Origin: Saprospiraceae bacterium
GTDB taxonomy: Bacteria; Bacteroidota; Bacteroidia; Chitinophagales; Saprospiraceae
DNA length: 64,000 bases
NCBI GenBank assembly: GCA_016720635.1
Contig: JADKKF010000024.1
Coordinates: 434,001 to 498,000, forward strand
Direction: 5' to 3'
Position 1 is the first letter of the stretch. Each line of letters begins with the position of its first letter. The notes under the pieces were generated by a model. It did no database searches, was not told where the DNA came from, and was given only the letters and a program-made list of their open reading frames with translations. Made by a program: the position numbers and the translations under genes. Shown in pieces: positions 42,480-51,137 of this stretch.

Positions 42480-42791
42480 TTATTGCATCTTTTGTCGCCG
42501 ATAATACTCCATTCGGTCCACCTCATTTTGGTCTCCCAGTCTGATTTTTATCCACATATTATTTTTCTTGAGCAATCGCTCCTCCATTTTACAGAAGAAT
42601 TTTTGTTGCAGATCCGCTCGATAATAGTTCTTCATTTGTCCAGTACCTGACCAATCAAATCGACTCAATGAATCTTGTGGTATCCAGATCTGTCGCGATT
42701 TACCCAAGGTATATGAGGATTGTCCCATTGCCTCTATACCCTGAAAAATCAAGAAACTGGTAAAAATAACCGAACCAAAACTAGACTTCAT
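42480..42791 (-). CDS. Small exported hypothetical protein
   Basis: 103 aa. Signal peptide (about 1-24, IFTSFLIFQGIEAMGQ), then a short basic/aromatic mature part (WIPQDSLSRFDWSGTGQM, RLGDQNEVDRMEYYRRQKMQ). No family is recognised. Its start overlaps the hemE stop by 11 bases on the same strand, so it is probably the last gene of the DUF2461-hemE transcription unit. Confidence 0.5.
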   Translation of the reverse strand: MKSSFGSVIFTSFLIFQGIEAMGQSSYTLGKSRQIWIPQDSLSRFDWSGTGQMKNYYRADLQQKFFCKMEERLLKKNNMWIKIRLGDQNEVDRMEYYRRQKMQ

Positions 42792-43806
42792 ATTGATATG
42801 CTTTAACCGCTGCGATATAGGCTTTTACGCCATCGAGAGGGGTATCAGGATATAGGCCATGTCCGAGATTCGCAATATGGTTTGTTCCAAATTCTCGCAG
42901 CATTTCACGGGTTCGGTCTTGGATATATTTTTCATCAGCATACAAAAAACAAGGATCTGCATTGCCTTGAGTTATTTTAGAAGAGCCCAATTTCGAATGA
43001 GCATACTCAGCAGAAATCCCCCAATCAAGCCCAACTGCATCAAACGAGGTAGTCGCCAAATCTTCTAGCGCAAACCAAGCATCCTTTGCAAATATTATAC
43101 TAGGCACCGACAAGGTTCTTTCTATTTGTTCTAAATATGGGATGCAGAACTCTCGATACATCCTAGCGTCTAGTACCCCAGCCCAACTATCGAATAATTG
43201 GATGATTTGGGCACCTGCAGCGATCTGACCTTCCAAATAGTGAATCGTAGCATCGGTTATCTTCTGCAATAAAAGATGCGCAGCTTTACTGTCTTCATAC
43301 AGCCATTTTTTTGCCTTTGAGAATGTTTTACTTCCTTGTCCTTCGATCATATACGCCATAATCGTCCAAGGTGCTCCTGCGAATCCTATCAACGGCACAC
43401 GATCGTTCAGTTTTGTCTTTGATTGCGCGATGGCTTGATAGACATAATCCAATCGCTCTTGGATGATATCCCTTTCGCATACCAAAGACTGGATATCCCC
43501 GATCGATTCAATAACTTTCGGGAAGGAAGGCCCTTTTGCTTCGATCATCTCATAATCCAAGCCCATAGCCTCTGGAATCACCAAGATATCCGAGAATACG
43601 ATGGCGGCATCTACTCCCAATATGTCCACGGGTTGTACAGTAACTTCTGATGCCAGATCGGGATTTTTAACAAAAGACTTAAAATCTTTTGCACTAGCCC
43701 TTACTTTACGATACTCGGGCAATACCCTTCCTGCTTGTCGCATGAGCCAGATAGGTGGTCTGGAAGTGGAAATTCCATTCAATTTATCCAATAATATTGT
43801 ATTCAT
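42781..43806 (-). CDS. hemE: Uroporphyrinogen decarboxylase
   Basis: 341 aa. Removes four carboxyl groups from uroporphyrinogen III to give coproporphyrinogen III in heme synthesis. Signature 1, RPPIWLMRQAGRVLPEYR, lies near the N-terminus (residues 16-33). GFAGAPWTIMAYMIEGQGSK (about 143, cited as landmark) and GLDWG (about 270) follow, and it ends in a conserved NLGHGLYPDTP near residue 315. Complete and of normal length. The heme product serves the cytochrome c, NosZ donor and ccm genes of the window. Confidence 0.97.
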   Translation of the reverse strand: MNTILLDKLNGISTSRPPIWLMRQAGRVLPEYRKVRASAKDFKSFVKNPDLASEVTVQPVDILGVDAAIVFSDILVIPEAMGLDYEMIEAKGPSFPKVIESIGDIQSLVCERDIIQERLDYVYQAIAQSKTKLNDRVPLIGFAGAPWTIMAYMIEGQGSKTFSKAKKWLYEDSKAAHLLLQKITDATIHYLEGQIAAGAQIIQLFDSWAGVLDARMYREFCIPYLEQIERTLSVPSIIFAKDAWFALEDLATTSFDAVGLDWGISAEYAHSKLGSSKITQGNADPCFLYADEKYIQDRTREMLREFGTNHIANLGHGLYPDTPLDGVKAYIAAVKAYQYEV

Positions 43807-43816
43807 TCTCAGTCAA

Positions 43817-44488
43817 TTAGGGTTTCAAAGTGTTGTTTATAAAATTCACCAAATTCCATCCATTTTTATAGTGATCAACGATGGCTTTGGCTGAGTTTTC
43901 ATTATCTATAAAATATTCGTGGTCCATTTCCCTCATAAAGAAAAACTGCTTGAAATATAAGTCGGGATTCTTTGTTGCAGCCGATTTAAAAGGCTCTTGC
44001 AACACTTTATTTTTTTCTCCTTGGAACCCGCCAAACGAATCAACAAAATGCTCATCTTCTACCAGTGTCTGCCACCTCTTTTCATCGTCCATCATCGCTT
44101 TTCTCACCTTTATAAGGTCATCCTTTGTAGGACAGTACAACCCTCCTCCAATCTCACAGATATTCAGTCCTACTTGGATATAAAAGCCTGGCATTTCTGC
44201 CGTTTTCGTCCCTTCAGGATTAAATGCTGCCGCCATATGAATCTTGTATGGCGTCTTATCATTAGAGAATCTAATATCTCTGTTTATCCTGAATATGGCA
44301 TCCTTCACCTCCATATTTAGACCTGGAACGAATTCTTTCAGGCCAAGTATGATTTCTCCCACAAGGAGCTCGAATGGCTCTTTTACCTTGGTTTCATAGT
44401 CTTTTTTATGTTCTAAAAACCAATTTCGATTATTGTTTAAGGACAGTTCGTAAAAAAAATTAAAAAAATCCTTCTTTATCATATTCAA
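43817..44488 (-). CDS. DUF2461 (TIGR02453) family protein
   Basis: 223 aa cytoplasmic protein. Typical landmarks: FFYELSLNNNRNWFLEHKKDYE near the N-terminus (cited in part), AIFRINRDIRFSNDKTPYKIHMAA, and GFYIQVGLNICEIGGGLY. The family is widespread, but its biochemical role is unknown. The hemE gene starts 10 bases after its stop, so the two are cotranscribed. Confidence 0.9.
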   Translation of the reverse strand: MNMIKKDFFNFFYELSLNNNRNWFLEHKKDYETKVKEPFELLVGEIILGLKEFVPGLNMEVKDAIFRINRDIRFSNDKTPYKIHMAAAFNPEGTKTAEMPGFYIQVGLNICEIGGGLYCPTKDDLIKVRKAMMDDEKRWQTLVEDEHFVDSFGGFQGEKNKVLQEPFKSAATKNPDLYFKQFFFMREMDHEYFIDNENSAKAIVDHYKNGWNLVNFINNTLKP

Positions 44489-44610
44489 TAAAATTTTAAT
44501 CCATTAGGTTTGTATTCAAATTGGCACATTTCAAATTGATAAATGAGCTTTTGTTTTTCAACAAAATTATCCAATAATTGATTTGAACAAATAGAAAATA
44601 TCCCCAACTC

Positions 44611-45405
44611 ATGAAAAATTATTTGGAACTTTTGTCAGACATACTCAAAAATGGTACCGAAAAAAGCGATCGAACAGGCGTCGGAACACTTAGTTTGTTC
44701 GGGTACCAATTAAGATTTGACCTGAACGAAGGCTTTCCTCTTTTGACTACAAAAAAAGTCCACCTCAAGTCCATCATCCACGAATTGCTTTGGTTCATCC
44801 AAGGAGACACCAACATCGCCTACCTCAAAGAGCATGGCGTTCGCATTTGGGACGAATGGGCCGATGCCAACGGAGATTTGGGCCCTGTATATGGCAAGCA
44901 GTGGCGCGCTTGGTCCAACCCCGATGGCACCACAACCGACCAGCTCCAGTACATTATCGATACTCTCCGATCGGACCCCAATTCAAGAAGGCTGATTCTC
45001 AATGCGTGGAATGTCAGTGATTTGCCCAAAATGGCGCTAAGCCCCTGTCATTGCTTGGTACAATTCAACGTGGCAAATGGTCGCCTCGACTGCCAACTAT
45101 ATCAGCGCTCCGCCGATGTTTTCCTTGGCGTTCCATTCAATATCGCCTCCTATGCCCTATTGACGCATATGATCTCACAAGTTTGCAACCTCAAGGTCGG
45201 GGATTTCATCCACAGCTTTGGCGATGTGCACATTTACAAAAATCTCTTGCCTCAAGTCGAGCTCCAACTGACACGAACCCCTAGAAAATTACCCAAAATG
45301 GTCTTAAACCCAGCCATTTCAAGCATAGAGGACTTTCGATACGAGGATTTTCAATTGTTTGAGTACGATCCCTACCCAGCCATCAAGGGACAAGTTGCGG
45401 TTTGA
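44611..45405 (+). CDS. thyA: Thymidylate synthase
   Basis: 264 aa, the standard ThyA length. Converts dUMP and methylene-THF to dTMP and dihydrofolate. SDRTGVGTLSLFGYQLRFDL near the start, the folate-binding IHELLWFIQGDTNI, the catalytic Cys in ALSPCHCLVQF (about residue 147), dUMP-binding QRSADVFLGVPFNIASYA and the end FELFEYDPYP-type tail (QLFEYDPYPAIKG) are all present. No folA (dihydrofolate reductase) gene follows. The structured element copy C starts 28 bases after the stop. Confidence 0.98.
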   Translation: MKNYLELLSDILKNGTEKSDRTGVGTLSLFGYQLRFDLNEGFPLLTTKKVHLKSIIHELLWFIQGDTNIAYLKEHGVRIWDEWADANGDLGPVYGKQWRAWSNPDGTTTDQLQYIIDTLRSDPNSRRLILNAWNVSDLPKMALSPCHCLVQFNVANGRLDCQLYQRSADVFLGVPFNIASYALLTHMISQVCNLKVGDFIHSFGDVHIYKNLLPQVELQLTRTPRKLPKMVLNPAISSIEDFRYEDFQLFEYDPYPAIKGQVAV

Positions 45406-45432
45406 TATTTACTAATAAAAATTTAATGTTTT

Positions 45433-45559
45433 GGGCGTCCCACTCGATGCTCGAGTGTCGGGTCATCCGTGGGTTCTCTCGTCTTTTGGACGAGCTCCGT
45501 CTCTCCATCAAGGTCGAGACCCTCGTGAGGCACGAGGCCACTACTACCCCTGACGCGGC
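45433..45559 (+). repeat. Structured intergenic element, copy C
   Basis: Clearest copy. Closing stem GCGTC (45435-45439) with GACGC (45552-45556). Perfect hairpins CACTCGA/TCGAGTG (45441-45447/45451-45457), CTCGTC/GACGAG (45478-45483/45489-45494) and CCTCGTG/CACGAGG (45521-45527/45531-45537), and GTCTC/GAGAC (45499-45503/45516-45520). Conserved CTCCGTCTCTCCAT and CTACTACCCCTGACGCG. It fills the gap between the convergent thyA and amidase genes. Confidence 0.75.
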
Positions 45560-45563
45560 TAAG

Positions 45564-46796
45564 TTACTTCTCTGTAAGCCCTTCGAATAGCCAATCTGCT
45601 AGGAGTTGTCTATTGCGAGGATCCAGTATTCGCTTTTGGTCGTGGGTATTTTGTATGTTGCCGAGCTCTACATATACGGAAGTAGGCAACGCATTTTTCA
45701 AGACATAAAGTTCCCTTGTACCGATGGTACCATCGTAGTCATCTACCCTATGTTGCTCGTATTTTTCATCGAAGGTTTTCCATAAGTTTTTGGCCAGAGC
45801 TTTGCCCTCGCTATCGTTTTGCTTATAATAAAAGAACACATCTTGCCGAACTCTTTTCTTTCTAGAATCGACGTGGATAGATATGAACTTTTGAGATTTG
45901 GCTTTCCTTTTATGAAAATGATAAAGACCATTAACCAGTTCTACCCTTCTACTCAGCCGCTTGAGTTGATTGATCGGAATCCTTTGACCATCAGCATGCT
46001 CCTCGTCATTATCCAATTTAAGATACATATCTTCCCTAATCCCATCATTGGGATCGTGGTTGATCATATACACGATGGCGCCTTGTTCTTTTAGTTCTTT
46101 AGCCAATCGCAAAGCGACATCATAGGCATATTCATCCTCGCTGATCCGTCGGCCATTCACTGTACAGAGTGCCCCAGGATCTGGTCCTCCATGACCGCTT
46201 TTCACATAAAATACTTGCCCTGCTAGTTTGTTGGTCTTTTCCTCCACCTCTACACCAAAATATGGCGTTAAAATGCCTTTTTTAGTTTTGGTGATTGGTT
46301 CAACCTTAGTACTCAGAGTGGGTGATTCCACCGAAGTTTTCATTCCAATTTGTTCCTTTGCTTTTTCAAGCTTGGCATTGCATTCAAGTTCATGATAAGG
46401 AACCCATAGAATCCGTGATTGCTTGAAAGTAGTCTTCCTCAATCCCTTAGAATACATAAGATTATTATATTGTTCTATTCTTTTAGCCTTGGCTAAATCT
46501 ACTATCCCCAGTGTGGATCTTATGGACTTACCATTGTATTTATATACAGCGATGGGCAATATGTATTCATTGTTCAAAAACAAAAAGTTTTCTTTTTTCA
46601 GAACATTTTGATTCAAGAAAAATGCTTTATTGCAAGTATGCTTGTTGAGGGCATATTTTTGTAAAAGGCGATTGACCGTGCAGGATTTTTGTAGATTAAT
46701 GCTGTGGTAGTTTCTATCCTGTGCGGATAAAAAAGCTGTATAAAATATAGAAAATACAAATACAGCGATTATAGTTTTCTTCCATTTATCAACCAT
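45564..46796 (-). CDS. N-acetylmuramoyl-L-alanine amidase (Amidase_3) family protein
   Basis: 410 aa from the ATG at 46796; a start at 46898 is possible, but the signal peptide (KKTIIAVFVFSIFYTAFLSAQ) begins at 46796. Residues about 25-110 look like one LysM-like module (LLQKYALNKHTCNKAFFLNQN). The zinc amidase domain lies at about 190-400: VFYVKSGHGGPDPGA (first His), EDEYAYDVALRLAKEL (Glu), SIHVDSRKK (His) and YVELGNIQN (catalytic Glu). It cleaves peptide side chains from murein in the periplasm. Its 3' end abuts element copy C. Confidence 0.85.
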   Translation of the reverse strand: MVDKWKKTIIAVFVFSIFYTAFLSAQDRNYHSINLQKSCTVNRLLQKYALNKHTCNKAFFLNQNVLKKENFLFLNNEYILPIAVYKYNGKSIRSTLGIVDLAKAKRIEQYNNLMYSKGLRKTTFKQSRILWVPYHELECNAKLEKAKEQIGMKTSVESPTLSTKVEPITKTKKGILTPYFGVEVEEKTNKLAGQVFYVKSGHGGPDPGALCTVNGRRISEDEYAYDVALRLAKELKEQGAIVYMINHDPNDGIREDMYLKLDNDEEHADGQRIPINQLKRLSRRVELVNGLYHFHKRKAKSQKFISIHVDSRKKRVRQDVFFYYKQNDSEGKALAKNLWKTFDEKYEQHRVDDYDGTIGTRELYVLKNALPTSVYVELGNIQNTHDQKRILDPRNRQLLADWLFEGLTEK

Positions 46797-46926
46797 TAAT
46801 CTAAATATTTCTGTAAAATTATGATTTTTTATAATATGTTTTGCTTTTTTAGGCAACTTTTTACACCAACTTAATAAAATCCCTAGTAAAATTGTCAAAA
46901 AAATGGCTTTTTATCGATTTACACAA

Positions 46927-46934
46927 TACATTTG
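46927..46934 (+). promoter_or_regulatory. -7 promoter box of the ccm operon
   Basis: TACATTTG matches TAnnTTTG. It lies inside the longest possible ORF and so argues for a start of ccmB downstream, at the TTG 46955. Confidence 0.5.
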
Positions 46935-46954
46935 TGCAGCCAAATAAAAAGAAA

Positions 46955-47616
46955 TTGAATTCACTTCTTAACCAGATCTATTATTTATTAGCCAAAGACT
47001 TCAAAGTAGAATGGCGAAATAAATATGGAATAGCCAGTCTCCTATTATACGTTTTATCCAGTATATTTATTATCTATATTGGATTGATTCAGTTGGATCC
47101 CAGGATTTGGAATGCATTGTTTTGGATATTAATGCTTTTCGCCGCGATAAGTACCATAGTTAAAAACCCAAACCAGGAAAATCAAGCCCGCGCTCTTTAC
47201 GAATACACACTTTATTCGCCTTATGCTGTGATATTATCGAGGTATATCTATCACACGGTTTGGCTTATTATTTTGGGACTGATGACCCTTTTCATTCTTA
47301 GTATTCTAACCATACAGCCTGTTAGAAATTTTGGACAATTTTGTTATTGCTTTGCTTGGCATCGGCAAGTTTATCCACGATTTTTACTTTTGTTGGATTT
47401 CTCGGCCAAAAAACCAATAATCCATCGACGATCATTGCCATTTTAGGCTTTCCTTTGACCATCCCCATTTTTTTAACCATATTAAAAATCAGCGCCCAGT
47501 CCCTGGGAATGTTGCATGACACCTCGGTGATAAACGATTGGATGATTTTATCTTCTATTTGGATCATTTTAGCTGCCATATCTATCATATTATTTCCTTA
47601 CCTTTGGCGTGAATAA
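46955..47616 (+). CDS. ccmB: Heme exporter CcmB, one-base frameshift
   Basis: Two overlapping frames (to 47446, and 47341-47616) become one 220-aa protein, the usual CcmB length, if one T is added to the T4 run at 47339-47342. The restored junction is FGQFLLLLCLASASLSTIF. The start is a TTG at 46955 (LNSLLNQIYYLLAKDFKVEW), placed by the promoter box at 46927. There are six hydrophobic helices and conserved FKVEWRNKYGIASLLLYV and YTLYSPYAVILSR. Membrane subunit of the CcmAB(C) system that makes heme available for cytochrome c maturation; ccmC and ccmD follow. No ccmA is adjacent. Confidence 0.85.
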
Positions 47617-47668
47617 AAAAATTCTTTTCAGATACAATAAGAACTAGTTTTAAATCAATATCCTTAAA

Positions 47669-48739
47669 ATGAATTTTCTTAAAAAGCATGGGTACAAGTT
47701 AATAGGCAGTTTGCTGATATTGTACACCTTGTTCGTAGGGCTATCCACTCCACTTAAGCCCGGAATCACATACTTATCGACCAACTCCATAGATCAAGGC
47801 CAATATCTAAATGTTATGATAAATGGCTACAACACTCATTTCAAAACAGCAAAAGACAACCGAGCATGGCTAAAGATTGATAGCGTGTATGCCGTCGAAG
47901 CGCTCAAACTTACACCTATTTCAGAAACTGAAATCATGGCTTATTTTTTACTTCCAAATTTTGCACCAGATAGTGCTAAAATATTACCTTTGGGAGTACT
48001 CATGGACAATAGTTTAGATGGTCATTTTGAGCGACCTAGCGCGATTTTTTACAAACAAAACTCGCACTATATCCAGCAAGGAAAAATGTTGTGGACACAG
48101 TGGCCGATGAATAATCTTCATACTAATACCACCTTCAATTTTCCATATAGGAATATCCTGCAAGAGAGTATCAGAAATACTTATTATCATGTACCGATGT
48201 GGTTTGCCATGATTGCTTTGTTCTTCTACTCTATGATATTGGCCATAAGGTTTATCCGATCCAACGACGAAGCCCTCATGATAAAATCCGTTGCTTTGAT
48301 AAAAGTTGGATTTATTTTTGGGGTAGCTGGATTGCTCACAGGAGCTTTGTGGGCTAAATATACCTGGGGACAATACTGGAGCTTTGATGTCAAACAAAAC
48401 ATGTCAGCCATTGCCTTGATGATATATGGTTCGTTGCTGGTTTTGAGAAATTCCATTACGGATCCACATCAAGCCAACAAGATATCTGCTGCATACAATA
48501 TTTTTGCTTTTGCAGCATTGATTCCCTTAATTTTCATCATCCCAAGACTTACGGACAGCTTACACCCTGGCAATGGAGGCAACCCTGCCTTTGGTAGCGG
48601 TGATTTGGAAAACACGATGAGGATGGTATTTTACCCTGCTGTATTGGGATGGATTTTATTTGGATTATGGATGGCAGAAATAACGAATAGACTCGACAAG
48701 ATTTCACAAAAAATGACCATTTTTTTACATAATAAATAA
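47669..48739 (+). CDS. ccmC: Cytochrome c biogenesis protein CcmC/CcsA family
   Basis: 356 aa. Carries the tryptophan-rich heme-handling loop WAKYTWGQYWSFDVKQN (WGxxW type, about residue 235), flanked by His in helices (YYHVPMWFAMIAL, about 172). It has six C-terminal membrane helices. An extra N-terminal region (about 25-165) is predicted to face the periplasm (LSTPLKPGITYLSTNSI, GVLMDNSLDGHF), making it longer than enteric CcmC. It delivers heme to the Ccm pathway serving the cytochrome c genes, including the NosZ donor. Confidence 0.9.
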   Translation: MNFLKKHGYKLIGSLLILYTLFVGLSTPLKPGITYLSTNSIDQGQYLNVMINGYNTHFKTAKDNRAWLKIDSVYAVEALKLTPISETEIMAYFLLPNFAPDSAKILPLGVLMDNSLDGHFERPSAIFYKQNSHYIQQGKMLWTQWPMNNLHTNTTFNFPYRNILQESIRNTYYHVPMWFAMIALFFYSMILAIRFIRSNDEALMIKSVALIKVGFIFGVAGLLTGALWAKYTWGQYWSFDVKQNMSAIALMIYGSLLVLRNSITDPHQANKISAAYNIFAFAALIPLIFIIPRLTDSLHPGNGGNPAFGSGDLENTMRMVFYPAVLGWILFGLWMAEITNRLDKISQKMTIFLHNK

Positions 48740-48758
48740 TAAAAAGTTAGGATTAATT

Positions 48759-48977
48759 ATGAAAATGAGAATTTATTTTGGATTATTATTTTTTTGCATA
48801 TCTTTAATATCCAATCCGATAATGGCGGCCACTCAAGATGAATTTTTCAGACAAAGTGGCAAATCAAATACGGTCACTGGCGTGATTATAATTATATTTA
48901 TTTGTATTATATTATTTTTAGTACGTTTAGAAAATAAAATTTTTAAAATAGAAAAACAATTTAAAAATGAGCAGTAA
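48759..48977 (+). CDS. CcmD-like small membrane protein
   Basis: 72 aa. An N-terminal hydrophobic segment with a signal-like AATQ site is followed by one further transmembrane helix (TGVIIIIFICIILFLVRL) and a charged tail (ENKIFKIEKQFKNEQ). Position directly after ccmC, size and topology fit CcmD, which keeps heme handover going. The stop overlaps the start of the next gene by 11 bases. Confidence 0.65.
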   Translation: MKMRIYFGLLFFCISLISNPIMAATQDEFFRQSGKSNTVTGVIIIIFICIILFLVRLENKIFKIEKQFKNEQ

Positions 48978-50382
48978 CATTAGTTTTTACGAAAGTGTAC
49001 AGCGAAACTTTGAAAAAGCAGCTCAGTATTCTGGTTTGCCCTCAGGATTGTTGGAGCAAATCAAAGTGTGTAATGCTGTTTACCAAATGCGATTCCCAGT
49101 AAGAATTGGGGAAGAATTTGAAGTGATAGAAGCCTACAGAGTTCAACATTCCCATCACAGATTGCCCACTAAGGGAGGTATCCGTTACGACTTAGGTGTA
49201 AACCAAGACGAAGTGATGGCTTTGGCAGCATTGATGACTTACAAATGTGCCATCGTGGATGTGCCTTTTGGAGGAGCGAAAGGAGGAATCAGGATCAATC
49301 CGAAAAAATATACTGAGAAACAACTTGAGAATATAACCAGAAGATATACAGCCGAACTTATCCGCAAAAATTTCATCGGACCTGGTATAGATGTACCCGC
49401 ACCTGATTATGGAACCGGATCCAAAGAAATGGCTTGGATCGTAGATACCTATGCGAGTATGAAGCATGGCGATATCGATGCTGCTGCATGTGTTACGGGC
49501 AAGCCTGTGACACAAAATGGTATTACGGGTCGTGAAGAAGCTACTGGACGAGGCGTATTCTATGGTTTGAGAGAATTGTTATCTATAGAAGATGATATGA
49601 AAAAGGTTGGCTTGACCACAGGCATGGCTGGCAAAAAAATCATAGTACAAGGTCTTGGTAATGTTGGAAGTTATTCAGCAAAAATCTGTCAAGAAGAAGG
49701 AAATGCCAAAATCATCTGTATCGCAGAATGGGATGGTGCCGTTTATAATGCTGACGGACTTGACATAGCAGCACTTATAGCCCACAGAAATGCTACTGGA
49801 TCTATCAAAAATTTTCCCGGTGGAACAAATATTGCCAATTCAAAGGAAGCAATAGAAATGGAATGCGATGTGCTAATCCCTGCGGCACTAGAAAATCAAA
49901 TTACGGCAGAAAATGCTCCACGCATCAAGGCAAAAATCATCGCGGAGGCGGCTAATGGACCTGTCGCTTTCGAAGCAGAAGATATTTTACTTAAAAAAGG
50001 AATTATCATCCTGCCAGATATGTATCTGAACGCTGGAGGGGTGACGGTATCATATTTTGAATGGTTAAAGAATTTATCTCATATGAGATTCGGTCGTATG
50101 GAAAAGCGTTTTGACCACAATACTTATCAAAATCTCGTAAGTCTTGTCGAAAGAATGACAGGAAAAACCATCGGAGAGTCTGAGAAAAACTTTTTGACAA
50201 AAGGGGCCGACGAAATAGACTTAGTGAGATCGGGATTGGAAGAAACTATGGTAAATTCCTTCCACCAAATCAGAGAAGTGTTCGTGACGAGACCAGAAAT
50301 AAATGATTATAGAACGGCAGCATTTGTTTGTGCTCTGAACAAAATATCCAGCGATTACCTTTCTTTGGGCATTTTCCCATAG
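48967..50382 (+). CDS. Glu/Leu/Phe/Val dehydrogenase
   Basis: 471 aa. Oxidative deamination or reductive amination of an amino acid with NAD(P). N-terminal dimerisation/catalytic domain with HSHHRLPTKGGIRYD (substrate Lys) and DVPFGGAKGGIRI, then PAPDYGTGSKEMAWIVDTY. The Rossmann half begins GKKIIVQGLGNVGSYSAK (about residue 222), and AEAANGPV lies near 340. By length it fits glutamate dehydrogenase-type members used in amino acid catabolism. An Lrp gene follows on the same strand; Lrp proteins often regulate such genes. Confidence 0.93.
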   Translation: MSSNISFYESVQRNFEKAAQYSGLPSGLLEQIKVCNAVYQMRFPVRIGEEFEVIEAYRVQHSHHRLPTKGGIRYDLGVNQDEVMALAALMTYKCAIVDVPFGGAKGGIRINPKKYTEKQLENITRRYTAELIRKNFIGPGIDVPAPDYGTGSKEMAWIVDTYASMKHGDIDAAACVTGKPVTQNGITGREEATGRGVFYGLRELLSIEDDMKKVGLTTGMAGKKIIVQGLGNVGSYSAKICQEEGNAKIICIAEWDGAVYNADGLDIAALIAHRNATGSIKNFPGGTNIANSKEAIEMECDVLIPAALENQITAENAPRIKAKIIAEAANGPVAFEAEDILLKKGIIILPDMYLNAGGVTVSYFEWLKNLSHMRFGRMEKRFDHNTYQNLVSLVERMTGKTIGESEKNFLTKGADEIDLVRSGLEETMVNSFHQIREVFVTRPEINDYRTAAFVCALNKISSDYLSLGIFP

Positions 50383-50444
50383 AATTAAAGTATCAAATTC
50401 CAAAATATTTCGATTTTTTATTTCGAAAAGAAAACATTTTTTTT

Positions 50445-50476
50445 AAAGGTGCGTTAATACTAATGCACCTTTTATT
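50445..50476 (+). terminator. Intrinsic terminator after the dehydrogenase gene
   Basis: AAAGGTGC (50445-50452) pairs with GCACCTTT (50465-50472), followed by TATTTTTA. Confidence 0.7.
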
Positions 50477-50535
50477 TTTAACTACAATTTAAGAAATTAT
50501 ATTTGGAAAATTTTTTTTCGTAGCGGTAGAGGTTG

Positions 50536-50543
50536 TATATTTG
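50536..50543 (+). promoter_or_regulatory. -7 promoter box for the Lrp regulator
   Basis: TATATTTG (TAnnTTTG), with TTTT at the -33 distance of 19 bases, about 39 bases before the ATG. Confidence 0.55.
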
Positions 50544-50581
50544 TTGGCACAAATTAATTATTTTAAAAATTATAAATTATC

Positions 50582-51064
50582 ATGCACGGATCAGATTTTA
50601 AACTTGACAAACTAGACTTAAGAATTTTAAGGATCTTACAAGAAAACAGTAAAATCACCAATTTAGATCTTTCTAAGAAAATAGGATTGTCACCTGCTCC
50701 AACACTCGAGAGAGTAAAAAAGTTGGAAACATCTAACATCATCACCAGCTATCATGCTGAGGTAAATCATCAATTGGTTGGGCTAAATGTCAAGACTTTT
50801 GTTTTGGTTTCTCTAGCTTGGCAGAAAGAAAATGCATTGGATAACTTTATCTCTAAAGTCAAGAACATAGACGAAATCACAGAATGTTATATCATAACTG
50901 GAGAAGCTGATTTCTTGATGAAAATAGTTTGTAAAGATATCCCTACTTATGAGCATTTATTGTTTAAGACTTTATCTCAAATTGAAGAAATCGAGCGATT
51001 AAAGACTTTGATGACTCTTTCTACGATCAAGGATTCAAAAGTTCTTCCTTTTGGAAATGAATAA
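50582..51064 (+). CDS. Lrp/AsnC family transcriptional regulator
   Basis: 160 aa. N-terminal winged HTH (LDKLDLRILRILQENSKITNLDL, recognition region GLSPAPTLERVKKLE) and a C-terminal RAM/ACT-like effector domain (about 70-150, VLVSLAWQ, YIITGEADFLMKI). It probably senses an amino acid and controls its metabolism; the amino acid dehydrogenase upstream is a natural target. A strong bidirectional terminator follows. Confidence 0.93.
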   Translation: MHGSDFKLDKLDLRILRILQENSKITNLDLSKKIGLSPAPTLERVKKLETSNIITSYHAEVNHQLVGLNVKTFVLVSLAWQKENALDNFISKVKNIDEITECYIITGEADFLMKIVCKDIPTYEHLLFKTLSQIEEIERLKTLMTLSTIKDSKVLPFGNE

Positions 51065-51088
51065 TAAATTGTCCTAAAAAACATACCC

Positions 51089-51122
51089 AATAAAAAAGCC
51101 ATCTTCGGATGGCTTTTTTATT
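51089..51122. terminator. Bidirectional terminator between lrp and the E1 gene
   Basis: AATAAAAAAGCCATC-TTCG-GATGGCTTTTTTATT is a perfect 15-bp stem with a TTCG tetraloop and A/T arms, able to stop transcription from both sides. Confidence 0.9.
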
Positions 51123-51137
51123 AAGTGGAAATAAGTT

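Noticed and set aside
42354..42650. 98-codon plus-strand ORF
   Set aside because: It overlaps the more convincing minus-strand gene with a signal peptide coupled to hemE, and is itself low-complexity.
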